DNA of 64,000 nucleotides from an uncultured Pelagibacteraceae bacterium (GCA_902514665.1 CABXRS010000004.1:1-64000), one strand, 5' to 3'. Numbered from the stretch's first letter, positions 28,934 through 39,249 are shown. Made by a program: numbers and translations. The notes: generated from the sequence alone by a model not told the origin.

Positions 28934-30855
28934 CCTTTTCCTCTCCAGGGAATAGTTTTATCTATAATTTTTCTTAAAGTTATATCAAATAAAAGTCCTA
29001 GCATTCCCATGATGAATATAGTGATCCAAATAACCTCATATTGGAAGTATTTTTTAGCTACGTTCTCTACAAATCCAATACCTGTAGTACCAGCTAAAAA
29101 CTCAGCAGCAACTAATGTTCCCCAACACATTCCAACAGCTACTCTTATTCCAGTTAAAATTTCCGGAAGTGAATTTGGAAAAATTACATATCTTAAAATT
29201 TGTTTTTTTGAAGCTCCAAGAGAGTGAGCTGCATGAATTTTTGACAGTTGAGTTCCAGATGCACCAGCTCTTGCAGAAATGATCATAATAGATAAAGAGA
29301 CCATAAATAATAAGAATACTTTACCTGTATTATCAATTCCTAAAACAGAGATAATAAGAGGTGCCCAGGCAAGAGGAGGAACTGGTCTGTATAATTCTAT
29401 TAATGGATCAAAAAATCCCTTAGCAAATCTGTTTAGTCCCATAAATAGACCTAAAGGTACTCCAATTAAAATTCCAAAAACTAAGCCTAAAAATACTCTT
29501 AAAAAAGAGTCCCATATATGTCCGTATGGTACTGGAATTTTAAATAATTTAAAGTCACCAGTAACAACTTTTAAAACATTACCTTTAAAGTTTTCTTTAA
29601 CAATTCCATCTTTGGTGTGAACGGGATAATCACCTGGCAAAACATCAGCTATCCAATCAGGTAAAATAAAACCAACAATTGATGAAACATCAATCATTTC
29701 TATCCATAGAAGTGGAATATTTTTGTAACCAACGCTTGGCTTAGACATTAGAATAAATTTATTCAAGGTATCAGAGGGTTTTGGAAGCCATCTTCCAGAA
29801 CCTTGTTCTGAACAACTAGGTCCACTCGCAACTATTGTACCTGCTGGAAATAATAGAATATCAATTAATCTCAGACCACCTTGTTCAGATTTTTGTAAAT
29901 TATCAAACTCAATGATTGCTTGCTGCATTTCATTGAGAGCATTAGGAGGGTAGATACTTGCAAATTCAATACGTCTTGCAATTTTAACAATATTTTTTGC
30001 ATAGTCTGATGCAGTTTCTTCGTTATCATTTAAACTTTTCCTGTAAGTTTTAATTTCATCTTTTAATTGTTTGATTGAGCTTTTGAACTGAGGATTGTGA
30101 TTTCTCAGTTTAAAGAATTTATCACTTATGATTTTAAGCTCTTCAGCTGCAGCATGGAATTTAAGACCTTTACTTGTTTCAGGTACTACAGGAACCTCTA
30201 TAGTATTTTCTATTGATCCTGTGCCTGATTGGACCTTTATAATTCCCCATCCACCCTGTTCTGATACAGCATTTTGTCTTTCATTTTTTTGTTCTTGAGT
30301 TTCAAAAGGGTAATCTTTTTGTTTAAAGTTTGAGCTTAAGAGTTTTATCTCTTCAGTCATTTCATTAATTTTTATTTTAGTGTCAATCTCAATCAAATCC
30401 TCGTTAGTTAATAAAGGTATTAATTGAGTAGTTTTACTTATGAAGCTTGCCAAAACAGTTTTTTGTTGATTATTTAAATCTGGAGAGTTTTGAATTTCGT
30501 TAGTGATTTTTTTAAGATTTTTATTTTCAATTTTAATTATAGAAGTACTTTTAAATTCTCTTTCTTCAATAGGAAATTGATACTTCAATCCCATTAGAGA
30601 GTCATTTACTTTAGCAACTTGGCACAATTCATTTGCTGATTTTGGGTAAAAACCTTTTGCTATGTCCCAGGAGTAATACAGCCAAACTAAAAGTATTGCA
30701 GCACTTCCAACAATTACCCAGTGGGTACCACCTTTTGCTCTTTCAGGATTTCCAAATACTGCATCTACTTTTTCAGTTCTAATTAATCTTCGACCGTAAA
30801 GAATACTTCCAATAATCGCTACAAATATTAATAAAGTTAAAATTTGAATTAACAT
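28930..30855 (-). CDS. tauC: ABC permease (TauC/SsuC-like) with long N-terminal extension
   Basis: C-terminal permease domain (EAA motif HAAHSLGASKKQILRYVIFPNSLPEILTG). Start set to the ATG at 30855 (TAATG overlap with tauB). Confidence 0.85.
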   Translation of the reverse strand: MLIQILTLLIFVAIIGSILYGRRLIRTEKVDAVFGNPERAKGGTHWVIVGSAAILLVWLYYSWDIAKGFYPKSANELCQVAKVNDSLMGLKYQFPIEEREFKSTSIIKIENKNLKKITNEIQNSPDLNNQQKTVLASFISKTTQLIPLLTNEDLIEIDTKIKINEMTEEIKLLSSNFKQKDYPFETQEQKNERQNAVSEQGGWGIIKVQSGTGSIENTIEVPVVPETSKGLKFHAAAEELKIISDKFFKLRNHNPQFKSSIKQLKDEIKTYRKSLNDNEETASDYAKNIVKIARRIEFASIYPPNALNEMQQAIIEFDNLQKSEQGGLRLIDILLFPAGTIVASGPSCSEQGSGRWLPKPSDTLNKFILMSKPSVGYKNIPLLWIEMIDVSSIVGFILPDWIADVLPGDYPVHTKDGIVKENFKGNVLKVVTGDFKLFKIPVPYGHIWDSFLRVFLGLVFGILIGVPLGLFMGLNRFAKGFFDPLIELYRPVPPLAWAPLIISVLGIDNTGKVFLLFMVSLSIMIISARAGASGTQLSKIHAAHSLGASKKQILRYVIFPNSLPEILTGIRVAVGMCWGTLVAAEFLAGTTGIGFVENVAKKYFQYEVIWITIFIMGMLGLLFDITLRKIIDKTIPWRGKG

Positions 30856-31652
30856 TAATTTTCTTTTCCCATTATTTCTTCTTCCATATTCCAAATCATG
30901 GATAAAATTTCCTCTCTCTTTGATGAAAACTCTTTATTCTTTTTAATCTCTCTTAAATCTTCTTTAAGCCCCATTTCTGCAAAAGGAAGATTGTATTCTT
31001 TATGTATTCTTCCTGGTCTTGGTGCCATTACATACAATCGTTCTCCAAGCAATAATGCTTCTTCAACTGAGTGAGTAATTAGGATAATAGTTTTTCCTGT
31101 TTCTTTCCAAATTTTTAACACTAAAGACTGCATTTTCTCTCGAGTTAATGCATCTAATGCTCCCAATGGTTCATCCATTAAAATTAAATCAGGATCATTA
31201 ATAAGACATCTTGCAAGCGCCACCCTTTGCTGCATGCCTCCTGACAATTGGTAGGTAGGTGTGTTACCAAAACCTTTTAGACCAACAATCTCTAACCATT
31301 CCTCAACTTTTTCTTCAGTTAAATTTGCATTTTCTTTTTTCATCCGCAGTCCAAAGTTTACGTTTTCTGCAACTGTTAACCATTCAAACAATGCACCTTG
31401 TTGAAAAACCATTCCTCTTTCTACTCCAGGGCCGTCTATCTCTTTATTGTTAAGAGTAATTAATCCAGAAGTGGGTCTTAAAAAACCAGCAGTAATATTT
31501 AGTAAAGTTGTTTTTCCACAACCAGAAGGTCCAAGTACAGTAAGTAGCTCTCCTTTTTTTAGGGTAAAACTTACATCTTTTAATGCGTGAACTGTTTCTC
31601 CTTTAGGAGTTTTAAAAATCATGTTTAGATTTTCAGAAATAAGATCACTCAT
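30855..31652 (-). CDS. tauB: ABC ATP-binding protein (TauB/SsuB-like)
   Basis: Walker A GPSGCGKTT, LSGGMQQRVALARCL, LILMDEPLGALD. Confidence 0.92.
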   Translation of the reverse strand: MSDLISENLNMIFKTPKGETVHALKDVSFTLKKGELLTVLGPSGCGKTTLLNITAGFLRPTSGLITLNNKEIDGPGVERGMVFQQGALFEWLTVAENVNFGLRMKKENANLTEEKVEEWLEIVGLKGFGNTPTYQLSGGMQQRVALARCLINDPDLILMDEPLGALDALTREKMQSLVLKIWKETGKTIILITHSVEEALLLGERLYVMAPRPGRIHKEYNLPFAEMGLKEDLREIKKNKEFSSKREEILSMIWNMEEEIMGKEN

Positions 31653-31683
31653 TAATTACCTTATATTAGAAATTTTATAAAAA

Positions 31684-31718
31684 AAATAGGCACCAATCAT
31701 TATAATTGGTGCCTATTT
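31684..31718 (-). terminator. Strong stem-loop between tauA- and tauB-like genes
   Basis: aaataggcaccaat-cattata-attggtgcctattt, perfect 14-bp stem, 7-nt loop. Confidence 0.75.
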
Positions 31719-31737
31719 AAATTTAAAACCTTTAAAA

Positions 31738-32679
31738 TTATAAAGGTAGGAAACTTGTATCTACAGCTCCATCTGGTGTTCCCATTCCTTTTAGGAAACC
31801 ATCAAGATTACCACTTTCCATAGATTGTTTAGTTTCTGATGGAGTTAAGAATTTAAATCCATCTAAAGTTTCTTTCATATCAGCAACTTTCATTTCAGAA
31901 GCTTTTGACATAGAGTTCATATCACTCTTACCAGCTCTATATCTGTCGTTTGCTTCATGAGTTACTTCAATAAAAGTTCTCAACATACCAGGATTTTCCT
32001 TCATAAACTTATCTGTTACAGAAGTAATATCTATTCCTAATATACCAGCATCTCTAGCTTCTTGAACTGTCAATAATCTTGATCCAACAGCAACTGCAGC
32101 TTTGATAGAATTACCACCAAATAAACATGCCATTACAACATCACCACTAACTAATGCAGCAGCACCTTCTTCAGGATCCATTTGAATTATATCCATCTTA
32201 CTTCTGTCAGCTCCAACAACTTTCATACTTTCATCAAAAACGTATTCAGCCATTGTTCCAAGAGGGACAGCAACTTTTTTTCCTTCTAATTCAGAACCGT
32301 TTGCTTTTGTGATGCCTGAAGCATTAGATGTAACACAAGTAGTTCCTCCCATTCCATACTCCATAGCAATATCTACTAGTTTGATAGGTGCTTTAGATTT
32401 TACAGCATTGATAAAAGGCACTAAACCTTGGGAGTAAGATATATCAATATCTCCTGCTAACATAGCATCAGTCATTGCTCCACCATTTGTGAAGTTTGTC
32501 CATTTTACTGGAACTCCAAGAGCTTTGGCAAAGTTTTTCTTTTGCATGTCCTCTAGGTTAGGACTTGGCCATTCTAGAAAATAAGCAACTCTTACTTCTT
32601 TTGCAGCTGAATTAGCAACTGAAATAGATAGGTTTAGCGCAAGTATAGATCCTAGAATAAAAGTTAATATTTTTTTCAT
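31738..32679 (-). CDS. tauA: ABC periplasmic binding protein (TauA-like)
   Basis: Signal peptide; VRVAYFLEWPSPN...GGAMTDAMLAGDIDISYSQGLVPFINAV. Confidence 0.85.
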   Translation of the reverse strand: MKKILTFILGSILALNLSISVANSAAKEVRVAYFLEWPSPNLEDMQKKNFAKALGVPVKWTNFTNGGAMTDAMLAGDIDISYSQGLVPFINAVKSKAPIKLVDIAMEYGMGGTTCVTSNASGITKANGSELEGKKVAVPLGTMAEYVFDESMKVVGADRSKMDIIQMDPEEGAAALVSGDVVMACLFGGNSIKAAVAVGSRLLTVQEARDAGILGIDITSVTDKFMKENPGMLRTFIEVTHEANDRYRAGKSDMNSMSKASEMKVADMKETLDGFKFLTPSETKQSMESGNLDGFLKGMGTPDGAVDTSFLPL

Positions 32680-32890
32680 TTATTCCCCTATGTTTAATTA
32701 ATTAAATTAGACTTATTTAAATTCAATTTTAGATAGAAGTAAAACACTTTATATTGAAGATCTGGATTGCAAATAAATCAATTGTTCAATTAAAAGTTGT
32801 ATGTTATTCTTTGTTCATTGTAGGTCAAAATATATCTAGTAAACAAAACATTTTAGTCTACATATTTTATTATAACTTAAAATTAAAATT

Positions 32891-34237
32891 ATGAGCTCAG
32901 AAAATAGAACTTCAGTACCAAATTCTTTAAATGAACATTGGATGCCATTTACATCCAATAAAGATTTTAAAGCTAATCCAAGATTAATTACTGAAGCTAA
33001 AGGAGTTTATTTAAAAACTCACCATGGAAAAACTCAAATTGATGCAAGCTCTGGATTGTTTTGTAATCCATTAGGTCATGGAAGAAAAGAAATTACTGAA
33101 GCTGTAACAAAACAATTAGATACTTTGGATTATGCTCAACCTTTTCAACAAGGTTTTGGTGGATCATTTGAGTTAGCTACAAAAATTTCAAAACATACTC
33201 CAGGTGATTTAAATAAAATGTTTTACACAATTTGTGGATCAACAGCTGTAGAGACAGCAATTAAAATAGCAGTAGCTTATCACAGAGCAAAAGGAAATGC
33301 TCATAGATTTAGATTTGTAGGTCGTGAACGTGGTTACCATGGAATGAACATAGGGTGTGTATCTGTAGGGGGTATGATTAATAATGTAAAAACATTTGCA
33401 AGTATATTAATGCCAGGAGTTCAACACATGAGACATACTCATTTACCTGAACACAAATTTGTAAGCGGTCAACCAGAGACTGGCGCAGATTTAGCAGACG
33501 ACTTAGAAAGAATAGCAACTAACTTTGGTCCTGAAAATATTGCAGCATGTATTGTTGAGCCAATTGCAGGATCAACAGGAACTTTGGTACCGCCAAAAGG
33601 TTATTTACAAAAGTTAAGGGAAACATGCGATAAGCATGGAATACTTTTAATTTTTGATGAGGTTATTACAGGGTGGGGCAGAACTGGATCTGTATTTGCT
33701 AGTAAAGAGTTTGGTGTAACACCAGATATTATGACTATGGCTAAAGCAACAACTAATGGCGTAGTGCCTATGGGTGTTGTTGCATGTAAAGATGAAATTT
33801 ATGATGCAGTGATGGACGCTTCTCCAATGGGTTCAGTAGAATTATTTCATGGCTACACATATTCAGGAATACCAGTGGCAGTAGCTGCAGCTTTAGCAGT
33901 TCAAGATATTTTTGAAAAAGAAGATATATTTGAGAGAGCAAAAAACTTATCTCCATATTTCCAAAAAGGATTATTTTCACTTGAAGATTTAGAGGCAGTA
34001 GAAAATATACGAGGATATGGGATGATGGGTGGAATTGACATAAAATTAAATACTAAGCCAGGTAAAGCTGGTTATGAAACTTTCAAAGCTTGTTATGAAG
34101 CAGGAGTGAACTTTAAAGCTACAGGAGATTGCTTAATTATAGCTCCACAGTTTATTTGTGAAAAAAAACATATAGATGAAATTATCGATAAACTTAGAAC
34201 TGGTATAACTAATTATCAAAAAAACCAAAAAAATTAG
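32891..34237 (+). CDS. Omega-amino acid:pyruvate aminotransferase, possible taurine:pyruvate aminotransferase
   Basis: Class III aminotransferase: EHWMPFTSNKDFKANPRL, LIFDEVITGWGRTGSVFA, MAKATTNGVVPMG; beside tau-type ABC and ald. Confidence 0.85.
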   Translation: MSSENRTSVPNSLNEHWMPFTSNKDFKANPRLITEAKGVYLKTHHGKTQIDASSGLFCNPLGHGRKEITEAVTKQLDTLDYAQPFQQGFGGSFELATKISKHTPGDLNKMFYTICGSTAVETAIKIAVAYHRAKGNAHRFRFVGRERGYHGMNIGCVSVGGMINNVKTFASILMPGVQHMRHTHLPEHKFVSGQPETGADLADDLERIATNFGPENIAACIVEPIAGSTGTLVPPKGYLQKLRETCDKHGILLIFDEVITGWGRTGSVFASKEFGVTPDIMTMAKATTNGVVPMGVVACKDEIYDAVMDASPMGSVELFHGYTYSGIPVAVAAALAVQDIFEKEDIFERAKNLSPYFQKGLFSLEDLEAVENIRGYGMMGGIDIKLNTKPGKAGYETFKACYEAGVNFKATGDCLIIAPQFICEKKHIDEIIDKLRTGITNYQKNQKN

Positions 34238-34264
34238 TTAATCTAACTTTAAAGAAGAAATCCC

Positions 34265-35383
34265 ATGAAGATTGGCGTACCTAAAGAGATAAAACCTCAA
34301 GAGAATAGAATTGGTCTAACTCCCGATAGTGTAAAAACTTTAATTTCAGAAGGACATAAAGTTATTGTTGAAAATAATGGAGGTTTTGAAGCTGGTTTTG
34401 AAAATGAACAATATATAAAAGCTGGTGCCCAAATTGCCAACTCTGCTGCAGATATTTTTGATGATGCTGAAATAATTGTTAAAGTTAAGGAGCCTCAAAA
34501 AGTTGAAGTAGAGATGATAAAAGAAAATCAAATTATTTATACTTATTTACATTTAGCAGCAGCTAAAGAATTAACTGAAGGTTTAATCAAATCAAAAAGT
34601 ATCAATATTGCTTACGAAACTGTAACAGATAATAGTGGAAGATTACCTTTGCTTGCTCCTATGAGTGCAGTTGCTGGTCGAATGTCTGTACAAGCTGGAG
34701 CTCATTGTCTAGAAAAAAATCAAAATGGAAGAGGTCTTTTACTTGGAGGAGCGCCTGGCGTAACTGGCGCAACAGTTGTTATTTTAGGTGGCGGTGTAGT
34801 TGGAGAAAATGCAGCAGTTATCGCAACTGGAATGCAGGCAAAAGTTCATATTGTTGATAAATCAGAGGAAAGATTAAAACAACTTACGGAAATGTTTGGT
34901 GATAAAATAATTCCAGAGCAAAGTGATAAAATTGATTTAACTAAATTGATATCAGAAGCTGATCTTTTAGTTGGAGGTGTTTTAATTCCTGGTGCTGAGG
35001 CACCAAAATTAGTGACTAAAGATATGTTAAAATTTATGAAACGTGGATCTGTTATCGTCGATGTTGCTATAGACCAAGGTGGATGCGTTGAAACAAGTAA
35101 ACCAACTACCCATCGAGACCCAACTTATATAGTTGATGATGTTGTACATTATTGTGTTGCAAATATGCCTGGAGGTGTTCCAAGAACATCTACATTAGCA
35201 TTAAACAATGCTACACTTCCATTTTTAGTAAAACTTGCGAATAAAGGTTATCAAAAAGCCTTGGGTGAAGACAAAAATTTTTTAGCAGGACTAAATATTC
35301 ACAAAGGCCATGTTACTTATAAGGCTGTTGCTGATGTTTTTGGTCATAATTTTGTGAAGCCTGGAGAAGCTATCAAAAATTAG
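34265..35383 (+). CDS. ald: Alanine dehydrogenase
   Basis: MKIGVPKEIKPQENRIGLTP; YLHLAAAKELTEGLI; VDVAIDQGGCVETSKPTTHRDPTY. Confidence 0.96.
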   Translation: MKIGVPKEIKPQENRIGLTPDSVKTLISEGHKVIVENNGGFEAGFENEQYIKAGAQIANSAADIFDDAEIIVKVKEPQKVEVEMIKENQIIYTYLHLAAAKELTEGLIKSKSINIAYETVTDNSGRLPLLAPMSAVAGRMSVQAGAHCLEKNQNGRGLLLGGAPGVTGATVVILGGGVVGENAAVIATGMQAKVHIVDKSEERLKQLTEMFGDKIIPEQSDKIDLTKLISEADLLVGGVLIPGAEAPKLVTKDMLKFMKRGSVIVDVAIDQGGCVETSKPTTHRDPTYIVDDVVHYCVANMPGGVPRTSTLALNNATLPFLVKLANKGYQKALGEDKNFLAGLNIHKGHVTYKAVADVFGHNFVKPGEAIKN

Positions 35384-35385
35384 TG

Positions 35386-37830
35386 ATGGATAAAAATTAT
35401 CCTTTGAGCACAAAAGTTGTTGTAATAGGAGGTGGAGTTATTGGATGCTCTGTGGCCTATCACTTAACAAAGTTTGGTTGGAAAAATGTTGTTTTATTAG
35501 AAAGAGATAAGCTAACTTCAGGAACGACATGGCATGCAGCAGGATTGGTAAGTCAATTAGGTCCATCAGCTGCAGTAACAAAGATTAGAAAATATACATT
35601 AGATTTATATAAAAATTTAGAAAAAGAAGTTGATCACTCTGCTGGACTAAGACTTAATGGTGCACTTTCTATTGCACAAACTGATAGTCGTTGGCAAGAA
35701 CTTAAAAGACAAGCAACAACTGCACAACTTTACGATGTTGATCTAAGGATACTTGATAAAGAAGAGATTAAAAAAAATTATCCAATGATGAGTGCTGAAG
35801 ATTTAAAAGGTGGCGTTTTAATGCCAGGTGATGGTTCAGCTGACCCAAGTGGGGTCACACATATGCTTGCAAAAGGGGCAAGAAAAGGAGGAGCAAAAAT
35901 ATATGAAGAGTCCCTTGTAGAAAAGATATTGATTAAAAACGGAAGAGTTCACGGCGTTAGAGTTAATGGTCAAGAAATAGAGTGTGAGTATGTTGTTCTA
36001 GCAACTGGAATGTGGTCAAGACAAATTGGTGAAAAGATTGGAGTTAGCATCCCTCTTTATCCTGCAGAACATTTTTATGTAATTACTGAGCCAATAAAAA
36101 AGCTTTCACCAACTTTACCTGTAATAAGAGATTTTGATAGCAGTGTTTATTTTAAAGAAGATGCTGGAAAATTATTAATTGGAATATTTGAAGATAAATC
36201 TATTCCTGCATTTGATAAAACTAATCAAGTACCAGAAGATTTTTCTTTTGGAGAATTTCCTGAAAATTTTGTGCACTTCGAGCCTTATTTGGAAAAATCT
36301 ATGAAAAGGTTTCCTGTATTAGAAAAAACAGGTATTAGAAAATTTTTTTCTGGTCCAGAATCTTTTACCCCTGACACCAACTCTCTATTGGGTGAAGTGC
36401 CAGAAGTAAAAAATTTATTTGTTAGCTGTGGTTTAAATAGTATTGGAATTGGAAGTGGAGGAGGTGTTGGAAAAGTAACTGCTGAATGGTTAATAAATGG
36501 CTACATCAATGAAGATATTTTTAACTATGATATAAAAAGATTTCAAAAATTTCATTCAGCTACAGGTTTTATTAAAGAGAGAATTACTGAGTCTTTAGGT
36601 GATTTGTATGGAATGCATTGGCCTTACAAACAACATAAAACATCAAGAAATATAAAAACCTTACCCCACCATGATTTATTAAAAGGTTTTGGAGCTTGTT
36701 TTGGTGTATCAGGTGGATATGAAAGACCTATGTGGTTTGCTCTTGATGGTGAAAAAACAGATTATGATTACAGTTATAATTATCAAAATTGGTATCCTTC
36801 AGTTGAGTATGAAACGAGCAATACTTTAAATAATGTTGGTTTATTCGATTTAACACCATTTTCAAAATTTGAAATCAAATCAGATAAAGCTCATGAAAAT
36901 TTACAAAGAATTTGTACAGCAAATATTAAAAATGAAATTGGAAAGTGTACCTATACTCACATGCTAAACAAAGATGGCGGTATAGAGACTGATTTGACAG
37001 TTGTCTGCGTTGACAAAAATCATTTTAGAATTATTAGTTCTGCAGCAACAAGAGAAAGAGATAAATTTCATATTAAAAAACATTTATCAGATGGGATTGA
37101 TCTTTTAGACGTAACTGATGACTATTGTGTATTTGGTATTTTTGGTCCCAAAAGTAGATCTCTTATGCAACAAATTAGTAAAAATGATTTTTCAAATGAA
37201 AATTTTAAATTTGGTTGTGCTAGGAATATTCAAATCGATAATTTAGAAATTTGGACACAGCGACTGTCATATGTTGGAGAACTAGGTTACGAATTGTATG
37301 TAAAAATATCTGACGCTAAAAAAATTTACGAACAAATTATCGATAGAGGAAAGAAATTTAATCTTTCTAATTGTGGAATGCATGCTTTAGACACTATGAG
37401 AATGGAAAGTGGTTTTTTGCATTGGGGCCATGATATTTCTCCAGAGGAAAATCAATACCAATCAGGTCTTACATTCACTATCAGTAATAGAAAAGAAGTT
37501 AATTTTATAGGGAAAGAAGCTCTTAAAAAAATTAAAGAAAAAAAAATAGATAGAAGATTTATTATGCTTACTCTTAAAGACAATAAACCAGGATCACCAT
37601 TGTTACTTCATGATGAACCTATTTATTTTAAAGATAAAATTATTGGAAGAACAACTTCAGGAAACTACTCTTTTAATTTTAAAAAAAATTTAACTTTTGG
37701 ATACATAACAAACAATTATTCAAATAAGGATTTGTTAACTAATGATATTTTTATAGAGGTTGAGAAACAAAAATATCTGGCAAATTTAATAGAAAAACCG
37801 CTAAAACAAAGTAATTTTAAAAAAATTTAA
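35386..37830 (+). CDS. FAD-dependent oxidoreductase / aminomethyltransferase fusion (DMGDH/sarcosine dehydrogenase-like)
   Basis: VVVIGGGVIGCSVAYHL; GTTWHAAGLVSQLGPS; C-terminal GcvT-like domain. The ORF-track GTG at 35383 is followed directly by an ATG, so the start is uncertain by one codon. Confidence 0.9.
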   Translation: MDKNYPLSTKVVVIGGGVIGCSVAYHLTKFGWKNVVLLERDKLTSGTTWHAAGLVSQLGPSAAVTKIRKYTLDLYKNLEKEVDHSAGLRLNGALSIAQTDSRWQELKRQATTAQLYDVDLRILDKEEIKKNYPMMSAEDLKGGVLMPGDGSADPSGVTHMLAKGARKGGAKIYEESLVEKILIKNGRVHGVRVNGQEIECEYVVLATGMWSRQIGEKIGVSIPLYPAEHFYVITEPIKKLSPTLPVIRDFDSSVYFKEDAGKLLIGIFEDKSIPAFDKTNQVPEDFSFGEFPENFVHFEPYLEKSMKRFPVLEKTGIRKFFSGPESFTPDTNSLLGEVPEVKNLFVSCGLNSIGIGSGGGVGKVTAEWLINGYINEDIFNYDIKRFQKFHSATGFIKERITESLGDLYGMHWPYKQHKTSRNIKTLPHHDLLKGFGACFGVSGGYERPMWFALDGEKTDYDYSYNYQNWYPSVEYETSNTLNNVGLFDLTPFSKFEIKSDKAHENLQRICTANIKNEIGKCTYTHMLNKDGGIETDLTVVCVDKNHFRIISSAATRERDKFHIKKHLSDGIDLLDVTDDYCVFGIFGPKSRSLMQQISKNDFSNENFKFGCARNIQIDNLEIWTQRLSYVGELGYELYVKISDAKKIYEQIIDRGKKFNLSNCGMHALDTMRMESGFLHWGHDISPEENQYQSGLTFTISNRKEVNFIGKEALKKIKEKKIDRRFIMLTLKDNKPGSPLLLHDEPIYFKDKIIGRTTSGNYSFNFKKNLTFGYITNNYSNKDLLTNDIFIEVEKQKYLANLIEKPLKQSNFKKI

Positions 37831-37890
37831 TTAATTAAGTAATTATTAATTGTTTTGTTTAGTCTTAAATGATTAAATTATGAATTACAA

Positions 37891-38091
37891 ATGTCTCGCA
37901 AATTTACAAATTTTACTAATGATAATCTTACAAGCGAAAATAGTTCGAGTGAACAGATTAAAACTACTGATGTAAATATTTTACTTAACAGGGTTAGATT
38001 AGATAAAAAAAAAACTTTTAAAAAAAAAATGTTAATTTCACTTTTGTTAGTTAGTTTAGTCTGTTCAATAACCATTTTTTTTATTATTTAG
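37891..38091 (+). CDS. Small tail-anchored hypothetical protein
   Basis: 66 aa, polar/lysine-rich then one C-terminal TM; resembles 25567..25764. Confidence 0.5.
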   Translation: MSRKFTNFTNDNLTSENSSSEQIKTTDVNILLNRVRLDKKKTFKKKMLISLLLVSLVCSITIFFII

Positions 38092-38116
38092 TCCATAAAT
38101 CTTGCTTAAAAGTATA

Positions 38117-38144
38117 TTGAAACAATATAGATTTATATTATAAG
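38117..38144 (+). promoter_or_regulatory. Possible sigma70-like promoter upstream of partial tRNA
   Basis: TTGAAA (38117-38122), 16 nt, TATAAG (38139-38144). Confidence 0.4.
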
Positions 38145-38158
38145 ACTTCATTAGTTAT

Positions 38159-38213
38159 GGCGGGGTAGCTCAGTTGGTTAGAGCGCAGGACTCATAAGCC
38201 TGAGGTCAGTGGT
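38159..38213 (+). pseudogene. 5' fragment of tRNA-Met(CAT), broken in the T-arm/T-loop
   Basis: 55 nt identical to 39393..39447, then diverges; no 3' acceptor strand follows. Confidence 0.92.
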
Positions 38214-38261
38214 AGTTATCATTGTTCTTTGTACCTAATTTCATCATCCATATTAAATGCT

Positions 38262-38279
38262 CCACTCATGTTCCAATGA
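38262..38279 (+). repeat. 18-nt repeat copy 1 (ccactcatgttccaatga)
   Basis: Exact match to 39305..39322. Confidence 0.85.
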
Positions 38280-38556
38280 GGTTAAAAAAATTGCCACGTT
38301 TAGAAAATTTAAGCAAATGATAGAAAAGCATTTTAAAGACATTTAATTAATTATTCTTAATGATAGGAAGAAATCTAGGCAAAACTTTTGATTATTTAGG
38401 GATTACAACAATTGAAGATCTTTTCTCAAATTTAGTTGATTAATTTTGCTAAAAGGTTGATAAAAAATTGGTTTCTTGATCGCTTTATAATTATCATTTC
38501 CAAGAATAGGTGGTACATACTCTTGACATTTATAAATTAGATAAATTTGTTAATTT

Positions 38557-39249
38557 ATGATTTTAAATAAAATCAATTTTGTTATAATAAAAAAAAAGTT
38601 AAGAATATACTTGTTAAACTTCTTTTTCTTTAGAAAATTTTTTTATAATTATAAATCTACCAAAAGGTTAAAAATTTTTAATAATTTAAATTTAAATAAA
38701 AATTCAATATTTTTAGATTTTGGTGGCCATGAAGGTATTTTTTCATATTTTTTTTTAGATAAATTTAATTGTAAAATAGAAATTTATGAACCTAGTAAAA
38801 TTTTATTTGAAATTTTAAAAAAAAAATTTAAGAAATTCAAAAATGTGAGTGTACACAATCTAGCAGTTTCAAATAAAAGTGCTTCTTCTAAATTATATTT
38901 CCATAATAAAACAACTAAAGAAAATTTTCTTATATTTGCTCAATCATCTTCCTTAATTAGTGCGCAAAAAGAAAATATTAGTAAAAATATTTTTGAAAAA
39001 GTAAAAACAATTAATTTGAAAAAAATTTTAAATAAACATAAATTTATTGATGTTATTAAAATTGATATTGAGGGAGCAGAATATAAAATATTAGACACAA
39101 TTATCTTAAATATGCACAAAATTGGAATTGTTTATTGTGAGTTAAATGGTAAACCAAAAAACCCTTTATTAGAGAATAAAAAACAAGTAATTATAAAAAA
39201 ATTAAAAAAAAAAGGTTACTGGAATAAAAAATTCATAGAATTTTCTTAA
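38557..39249 (+). CDS. FkbM-family methyltransferase
   Basis: SIFLDFGGHEGIFSYFF...VHNLAVSNKSASSKLYF...IDVIKIDIEGAEYKIL. Confidence 0.85.
   Translation: MILNKINFVIIKKKLRIYLLNFFFFRKFFYNYKSTKRLKIFNNLNLNKNSIFLDFGGHEGIFSYFFLDKFNCKIEIYEPSKILFEILKKKFKKFKNVSVHNLAVSNKSASSKLYFHNKTTKENFLIFAQSSSLISAQKENISKNIFEKVKTINLKKILNKHKFIDVIKIDIEGAEYKILDTIILNMHKIGIVYCELNGKPKNPLLENKKQVIIKKLKKKGYWNKKFIEFS

Noticed and set aside
32680-32890. Possible riboswitch in the 211-nt divergent region between tauA and the aminotransferase
   Set aside because: Only AT-rich short palindromes were seen; no recognisable riboswitch core. Infernal against Rfam would be the decisive test.
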